Of a stretch of 64,000 nucleotides of DNA, positions 59,088 through 64,000 are shown in pieces (positions within the stretch are counted from its first letter, which is position 1; every line of letters starts with the position of its first letter). The notes beneath the pieces were generated by a model. That model saw nothing but the letters and a program-made list of their open reading frames with translations, did no database searches and was not told the DNA's origin. Location: contig JAUNOM010000003.1 of the NCBI GenBank assembly GCA_030531085.1, positions 1 to 64,000 on the forward strand. Direction: 5' to 3'. Source of the DNA: Prevotellaceae bacterium. GTDB taxonomy: Bacteria; Bacteroidota; Bacteroidia; Bacteroidales; Bacteroidaceae. Both the position numbers and the translations under genes were made by a program.

Positions 59088-60542
59088 ATGAATATTGACA
59101 TAAAAAAATTGTTGTTACAAGGTGAACGTGTAACTTTAGAATGCAAGAGAGCGCAACGGAGTGTTCCCAATTCTTTGTGGGAGACATATTCTGCATTTGC
59201 TAATACTTATGGAGGAAAAATGCTTCTGGGTGTAGTGGAACACATGGAAGAGCAGGAAAAATCAAAAAGATTTGAGATTGTGGGTGTTGAAGATGCCGAC
59301 AAAATACGCAAGGACTTGTGGAACAGCATCAATAGTAAGGAAAAAGTAAATGTGAATCTACTTCGTGATGAAGATGTACAAACCATTGATGTTGATGGTA
59401 AGAGTGTTGTCATAGTGAATGTGCCACGTGCAGAATCTAACATACGTCCTGTATATATCAATAATAACCTGTCAAGGGGAATATTTAAGCGTAATTACGA
59501 AGGTGATTATCATTGTACAGAACAAGAGTTGAAGATGATGCTCCGTGATGCTAGTGAGGCAGGAAACGATAGGTTGATATTGGAACACTATACTATGGAT
59601 GACATTGATATTCCTACTTTTGAGAGTTATCGCATCATGTTTAAGATCGACAATCCCGACCATGTATGGAACTCTCTTGGTCATAAAGAGTTCCTTATGC
59701 AATTAGGTGGATATGCTATTGATAGAAAAGAAAAAACCGAAGGACTAACAATGGCTGGTCTGCTAATGTTTGGCAAGGGACTGCCAATCCGTGATAGGTT
59801 TGACAATCTGCGTATGGACTATATCGACAAGTCTCATCTTGTAGGGGAGCAGCGTTATAGTGACCGCCTTACCTATGATGGCAGATGGGAGAATAATCTG
59901 TATAATTTTGTGCGAATGGTATTGCCGAAGTTGACTATTGACCTGCCACGTCCATTTCAGATGGAGGGAATAATACGCAAGGATGATACTATGCAGCATA
60001 AGGCGGTGCGAGAAGCGGTCACGAACATGATTATCCACTCAGACTTTATGCTCAATGGCATTCTGAGAATTGAGAAGTATGACGACCGTATTGTTCTCAC
60101 CAATCCAGGTTTACTAAAACTTCCATTAGAGCAGATATATCAAGGTGGAGAGTCAAAAGCTCGTAATCAAAGGATGCAGAATATGTTCCGCATGATTGGT
60201 TATGGAGAGAATCTCGGCTCTGGTTTCCCACTCATCCTGAACGCATGGAACGAAAAACATTGGATGAAGCCTGAATTAGTTGAACAGTCTGAACTTATGC
60301 AGGTGAAATTGACTCTCTATTTTGAGAATGACCCAGTAAATGACCCAGTAAAATTGACGGATAGACAAAGCATGATACTGCAAATGTTATACGAAGACAA
60401 AACTTTAAGCAGAGAACGTTTGTGTGCAAAAGCAGGATTATCTGATGCAACAGCAAAACGTGAAATGGCATATTTGAAACGTATTGGTATGTTGAAGAGG
60501 GTTGGTAGTGATAAAAATGGATATTGGTTGGTTGGGAAATAA
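59088..60542 (+). CDS. AlbA_2 (Schlafen-like) domain, RecG-like ATPase regulator
   Basis: A 484-residue protein. The N-terminus is an AlbA_2 DNA-binding domain (about 1-120): ERVTLECKRAQRSVPNSLWE, AFANTYGGKMLLGV and the I-x-V-P-R-A segment. The middle has a RecG-like/HATPase-type C-terminal region with HKAVREAVTNMIIHSDFMLN and NPGLLKLPLEQIYQGGESKA. The last 60 residues are a helix-turn-helix. This is the family annotated as ATP-binding or putative transcriptional regulator. It is AT-rich compared with neighbours, suggesting recent acquisition. The tandem NDPVNDPVK near residue 420 is a 12-bp repeat. Confidence 0.85.
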   Translation: MNIDIKKLLLQGERVTLECKRAQRSVPNSLWETYSAFANTYGGKMLLGVVEHMEEQEKSKRFEIVGVEDADKIRKDLWNSINSKEKVNVNLLRDEDVQTIDVDGKSVVIVNVPRAESNIRPVYINNNLSRGIFKRNYEGDYHCTEQELKMMLRDASEAGNDRLILEHYTMDDIDIPTFESYRIMFKIDNPDHVWNSLGHKEFLMQLGGYAIDRKEKTEGLTMAGLLMFGKGLPIRDRFDNLRMDYIDKSHLVGEQRYSDRLTYDGRWENNLYNFVRMVLPKLTIDLPRPFQMEGIIRKDDTMQHKAVREAVTNMIIHSDFMLNGILRIEKYDDRIVLTNPGLLKLPLEQIYQGGESKARNQRMQNMFRMIGYGENLGSGFPLILNAWNEKHWMKPELVEQSELMQVKLTLYFENDPVNDPVKLTDRQSMILQMLYEDKTLSRERLCAKAGLSDATAKREMAYLKRIGMLKRVGSDKNGYWLVGK

Positions 60543-60615
60543 AATCTCTATATAGAGATAAGGCTTGTAAAGACTAACAGTTCTATTACTATTTGTATAG
60601 ATTTAGTTATATTGA

Positions 60616-60656
60616 AATAAGCCCGTTTTCATAAAATTATAGAAAACGGGCTTATT
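60616..60656. terminator. bidirectional terminator
   Basis: AATAAGCCCGTTTTC (60616-60630) pairs perfectly with GAAAACGGGCTTATT (60642-60656), with T-rich sequence on the plus side. It serves the AlbA gene and the convergent CotH-type gene. Confidence 0.85.
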
Positions 60657-60672
60657 GTTTTTTATGTCTTAG

Positions 60673-63600
60673 TTATCTCATGTTCCTTATGGCGTTTGCA
60701 TCGGCCACGGTTATCACGCCGTCCCCGTTCACGTCAGCCGCTTTTTCGTTGAATGGCTGGCCTGCCGGTAATGCTCCGATGAAGTATAGCATGATGGCGG
60801 TAACGTCATCTTGGTTCACAATGCCGTCGCAGTTGGCATCGCCTTTAATGAATATGGCGTCGGTGAACAGCAGCCTGTCTGTCTGTTGCAGGCTGTTGGC
60901 CTTGCATATTGTGGGGTGGTGCATGGCGAAGATGTTGTTGGAACCATCGGGGAAACGGCCTACACTTTCGTCGTAATTGCAGCTGTTGTAGGTCAGTGTG
61001 TCGGTGAATGACTGTGGATAGTCAGGATGCGCCTTGTATAGTGCGGTGTTGGAGGCGGCGAAGTCGCTTCCTGCGGTGAGCAGAAGCTGTGTGCCGTCAT
61101 CATTACCCAGTTTGAATGGGGCGTGCAGTTGTGACACAGCATATCGCTTGCTGCACCATACGATGAGGTGGCCGTGGGCTGGAATTATGGTGTTGATGCC
61201 ATCCTGTGCCGTTATTTGGTATTTCTCCGGCTTCGTCAGATTGTCAGAGAGGAAGAGACCGTTAGCGTCAATGTCCGTATCTGTTGTGTTGTACAGCTCA
61301 ATCCAGTCATCCTTCTTTATGTACTCGTTCACATACATATCATTGGCAGGGCTGGCCTCATTGATTTTCACGGGCACAGCGGCGTGTGCCTGCATCTCCT
61401 TTGTCTCAACGGCCTGCCATACTGCCGTCAGAGAATGGGAGCCTGTTGTGGGCAGTGTGTATTCCTTTGCTGTGCAGACAATAGAGCCATTTGCCGTCTG
61501 CCATCCCTTAAAGTCATAGCCTGCCGGTGCGCTGGCAGTGACGGTGATGGGTGCGAAGAGCTGGCCGGAGAAACTGCCGGTGGGCACTTGCTGCTCATTC
61601 AGTGTGATGGCCGCATTGCTGATGTTGCTCTGTAGGGACACCTGCTGCGGTGTTATGCCTGACAGCTGCATCTCGGCTGTGGCTTTCAGATGGCTTATCA
61701 GCCTCTGCTGCCGCGTGGTTGTGAAACCGTTAATCAGATTATTTGCAGAGCCGGAGGAGTTTACACCTCCCTTTGACAGTGTCTCGTTCATCTCGGAGAC
61801 AATGCTCCTCACGCGCTCTGGTGTTAGGACAGAGCCGTTGACAAGGCAGTAGGCGTCTATGAACTTTTTGCGGAAGGTGTCATTCTTCAGCATACCCTTG
61901 AAGATAGTCACGAGTTTTATCTCCTCTGTAATGCGCTGCCCGTCAAGTTTCTGACCGGTAGACCAGTCATAGCCGTACATACTGTCAAACGTGTAGTACT
62001 GTTTTCCGAAGAAGTTGTTGAATGGCTCACTGGTGTTGAGGGCGAAGTCAAGGTCAAAGAGGACGAAGCGGAACTTGCCGTCAATAGTGGAGCGGAATGC
62101 CTTGACGTTGTTCTGGGGCCAGTCTGTGCCGCCGGCGCAGAGTTCTGCCGCCATATAGTTTGCGAACTCGTCAATGTCAACGAGTCTACAAATCTCGTCG
62201 TATATGGCTGGGTCGGCGGCATTGGCAGACAATTCGTGCCAGCGGTTGTATGCCTTGGCGGTGCCTTCCTTCTGCACATAGCCAGAGTCAGGGCATATTT
62301 CAAACTGGTCCATCAGGTCGGTGTCAATGCCATAGTTGGTCTGTCCGTAGTGCTTGTTGTTTGGTTCGCGCATATTCAGCACTGCGTATGGCTGTGCATT
62401 GAAGTATACGTGTACAGGCTGCCATGACTGATACTCCACGTACAGGCCGCTTCTGGCTATGACTTGTTGCACAGCAGCATCCTTGATACGGCCTCCATTA
62501 TCATTGCCTCCATTGCGTATCTGCAGTGTTTTGTGTTTAAGGAAGGGCTTCTCCTTGAAGAACTGGTAGTCGAATGAGTTGAGTCCTTCGTATGTCTTGC
62601 CCGCTTTCAGCTTGAATGAGTGCGGTGAGAAGGCACGGCTCCATCCGCCACAGGCCGAAAAGTCGCATTCCTGATTGATGACACACTCATTGTCTGTGGT
62701 GATATATTCAAAGTTTACTGGACGGTCCCAGTCCATATTGGCGTTGTAAGGACTGCTCTGTCCATTGCCTGTACGTCCGTTGTTAGAGTAGTCGAATATG
62801 GCAAACTCGGAGTCAAACAGCGTGCCCGGTGCTGCAACGACGGAGATAATGGGGAAGATCTCCCTGCCATTATTATTTATATAGGTACGCGTGACGACCT
62901 CACTGGGCAGCATTCCATCTTTGAACAGACGGAAACGGTATGCCATGGACCTGTTGATAGTGAACTGGCCTGTGGTGGACGTGTAACCGTTTGATATCGT
63001 TGGGGCGGAGCCGTCAACCGTGTATCTTAAGGTTGTTCCCTCTGGTATAGTGACCTTTACAGTCTGTGTGCCGCTGAATAGTCCGCCATTGGGTGTGACT
63101 TCAGGTGGAACGAGGCGTTCTGTTGCAAAGCCTCCGTTGTTAGGAAGTCCCGGTGTAGGTATGGAGGTGGTGCCCCATTCTGTGGCTCCATCTGTTAGTC
63201 TCGCATAACTTGTACGGCTGATGGCAGCAGGATATGCCTGCTGTGCAATGATGTTTGTGCCGTCTGAGATGATGATTGTGCCGCCGGATGTGCTGAGCTT
63301 ATCATCTATCTGTCTCCATGCTGCCTTGGTGTATATTTCCTTATGGTCGAAGTCCAGCACGGCATATCCATGAGCAGGCAGAGCGCCGTAATAGTCTACA
63401 AGACGGTGCTTCTTTAAGTTTGTCGCATCGTCTGTGACATACAGTCCGCCAAGGTTCACGCTCTTGTCAGTAGGATTGTACAGTTCTACCCATGAGCCGA
63501 AGTTTGTTGACTTATCGCGGTATACGTCAACGTTTGCTGCCATCAGCTCGTTTATTATTATATTCTGTGCTGTGGCCTGTGCTGGTTGCTCTACTTTTAT

Positions 63601-64000
63601 ATTGCATTCACCCTTCACTCCGCTGCCGTCTTTGGCTGTTGCGGTTATAATGGCTTCCCCTGTTGCCAGTGCAACCAACTCTCCCGTGGATGATACGGTG
63701 CACACGCTCTTGTTGGAGGTGCTCCATTCCACAGTGGAGTATGTGGCGGTTGATGGCAATATGGTAGCTGTCAGTACTGTGCTCTCGTATGGCACCATGC
63801 TGATGGCGGTCTTGTTGAGTGTGATGGATGAGGCTTTTACAAGCGTAGTGTAATATTCGAGCTTCCAGTTGTCTATGCAGGTCCAGTCAGCATTTATCGT
63901 TTCTGACTTTCTTATGCCTATGGTTAATTTGCCGTCTGCTCCGACAGAACATTGTAGTGAGTTATTGTAATATCCAGCTTCAAACCAATAATAGGCGGCC
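60673..64000 (-). CDS. CotH-type secreted protein with lamin-tail domains and dockerin (truncated at the right edge)
   Basis: The frame is open to the right edge, so the N-terminus with its signal is missing; more than 1100 residues are visible. In order from the window edge: a beta-sandwich end (WTCIDNWKLEYYT), a Big_2 Ig-like domain (GECNIKVEQP), a lamin-tail domain (NIIINELMAANVDVY, WVELYNPTDKSVNL), a chitobiase-like Fn3 (TLRYTVDGSAPT), a CotH kinase-like domain (VLNMREPNNKHYG and LFDLDFALNTSE), a second lamin-tail domain (INEASPANDMYV), and a dockerin repeat at the C-terminus (KGDANCDGIVNQDDVTAI and ADVNGDGVITVADANAI). It is probably an extracellular or surface protein; substrate unknown. 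Confidence 0.85.
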   Translation of the reverse strand, partial: AAYYWFEAGYYNNSLQCSVGADGKLTIGIRKSETINADWTCIDNWKLEYYTTLVKASSITLNKTAISMVPYESTVLTATILPSTATYSTVEWSTSNKSVCTVSSTGELVALATGEAIITATAKDGSGVKGECNIKVEQPAQATAQNIIINELMAANVDVYRDKSTNFGSWVELYNPTDKSVNLGGLYVTDDATNLKKHRLVDYYGALPAHGYAVLDFDHKEIYTKAAWRQIDDKLSTSGGTIIISDGTNIIAQQAYPAAISRTSYARLTDGATEWGTTSIPTPGLPNNGGFATERLVPPEVTPNGGLFSGTQTVKVTIPEGTTLRYTVDGSAPTISNGYTSTTGQFTINRSMAYRFRLFKDGMLPSEVVTRTYINNNGREIFPIISVVAAPGTLFDSEFAIFDYSNNGRTGNGQSSPYNANMDWDRPVNFEYITTDNECVINQECDFSACGGWSRAFSPHSFKLKAGKTYEGLNSFDYQFFKEKPFLKHKTLQIRNGGNDNGGRIKDAAVQQVIARSGLYVEYQSWQPVHVYFNAQPYAVLNMREPNNKHYGQTNYGIDTDLMDQFEICPDSGYVQKEGTAKAYNRWHELSANAADPAIYDEICRLVDIDEFANYMAAELCAGGTDWPQNNVKAFRSTIDGKFRFVLFDLDFALNTSEPFNNFFGKQYYTFDSMYGYDWSTGQKLDGQRITEEIKLVTIFKGMLKNDTFRKKFIDAYCLVNGSVLTPERVRSIVSEMNETLSKGGVNSSGSANNLINGFTTTRQQRLISHLKATAEMQLSGITPQQVSLQSNISNAAITLNEQQVPTGSFSGQLFAPITVTASAPAGYDFKGWQTANGSIVCTAKEYTLPTTGSHSLTAVWQAVETKEMQAHAAVPVKINEASPANDMYVNEYIKKDDWIELYNTTDTDIDANGLFLSDNLTKPEKYQITAQDGINTIIPAHGHLIVWCSKRYAVSQLHAPFKLGNDDGTQLLLTAGSDFAASNTALYKAHPDYPQSFTDTLTYNSCNYDESVGRFPDGSNNIFAMHHPTICKANSLQQTDRLLFTDAIFIKGDANCDGIVNQDDVTAIMLYFIGALPAGQPFNEKAADVNGDGVITVADANAIRNMR

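Noticed and set aside
1..64000. tRNA or rRNA genes
   Set aside because: I saw no T-arm GGTTCRANNC with matching acceptor stem, and no rRNA-like stretch.

Overview
The window reads as chromosomal DNA of a Bacteroidales bacterium, most likely Prevotellaceae. Promoters repeatedly match the Bacteroidetes sigma-ABfr pattern (TTTG or TTG, 19-20 bp, TAnnTTTG), Shine-Dalgarno sites are mostly weak, and the gene content fits a glycan-degrading gut or rumen commensal (GH28, GH105 and GH31 enzymes, DUF4301, DUF4230, CotH/lamin-tail/dockerin secreted protein). There is no phage, plasmid or insertion sequence in view.

Layout. 1-4223: the end of a capsule or exopolysaccharide locus (Fe-S F420-dehydrogenase-like protein, pyruvyltransferase-like protein, acyltransferase with a C8 tract, WecG/TagA/CpsF glycosyltransferase). 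4460-5401: a lone Rpn-type PD-(D/E)XK protein. 5539-5971: a candidate ncRNA with its own promoter and terminator. 6023-8068: an LTA-synthase-like sulfatase-fold membrane enzyme. 8148-9395 (minus): pgk. 9641-13210: KdsC-like phosphatase, thioesterase, a sugar kinase fused to a RapZ C-terminal domain, and a BASS-type transporter. 13734-17582 (minus): a small His-rich secreted protein, a PD-(D/E)XK nuclease, YraN and DUF4301. 17803-22300: two orphan response regulators, acyl-CoA ligase, thioesterase, truA. 22369-33126 (mostly minus): GH28-GH105 pectinase, YebC, pheT, a candidate sRNA, DedA, TPR protein, glnS. 33286-36762: two DUF4230 proteins, SGNH esterase, GH28. 37330-37780: a large, highly structured candidate ncRNA.

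37879-47844 is the most unusual part: a three-pass membrane protein, a 1013-residue tubulin-like GTPase with a C-terminal GYF_2 domain, a zinc-ribbon single-pass membrane protein with proline tracts, and five consecutive exported proteins of unknown function, closed by an intrinsic terminator. It looks like one envelope-spanning system with a cytoplasmic tubulin-like component. 48559-50946 (minus): GH31. 51158-54881: amidase, MCE/MlaD, dnaA. 55143-58913: M23-LysM peptidase, then an apparently inactive ThiD-like kinase fused to an AraC helix-turn-helix directly upstream of pdxS-pdxT, suggesting a vitamer-sensing regulator of PLP synthesis. 59088-60542: AlbA_2/ATPase regulator. 60673 to the right edge (minus): truncated CotH-type secreted protein.

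A second unusual signal is a dispersed composite repeat present three times (13229, 36774, and inverted at 48334). Each copy has a long hairpin, a 47-48 bp conserved block and an exactly 71-bp array of three 22-bp units closed by a pentamer; each lies downstream of a gene in the same orientation. In one copy the hairpin stem sequence is entirely different but pairing is intact.
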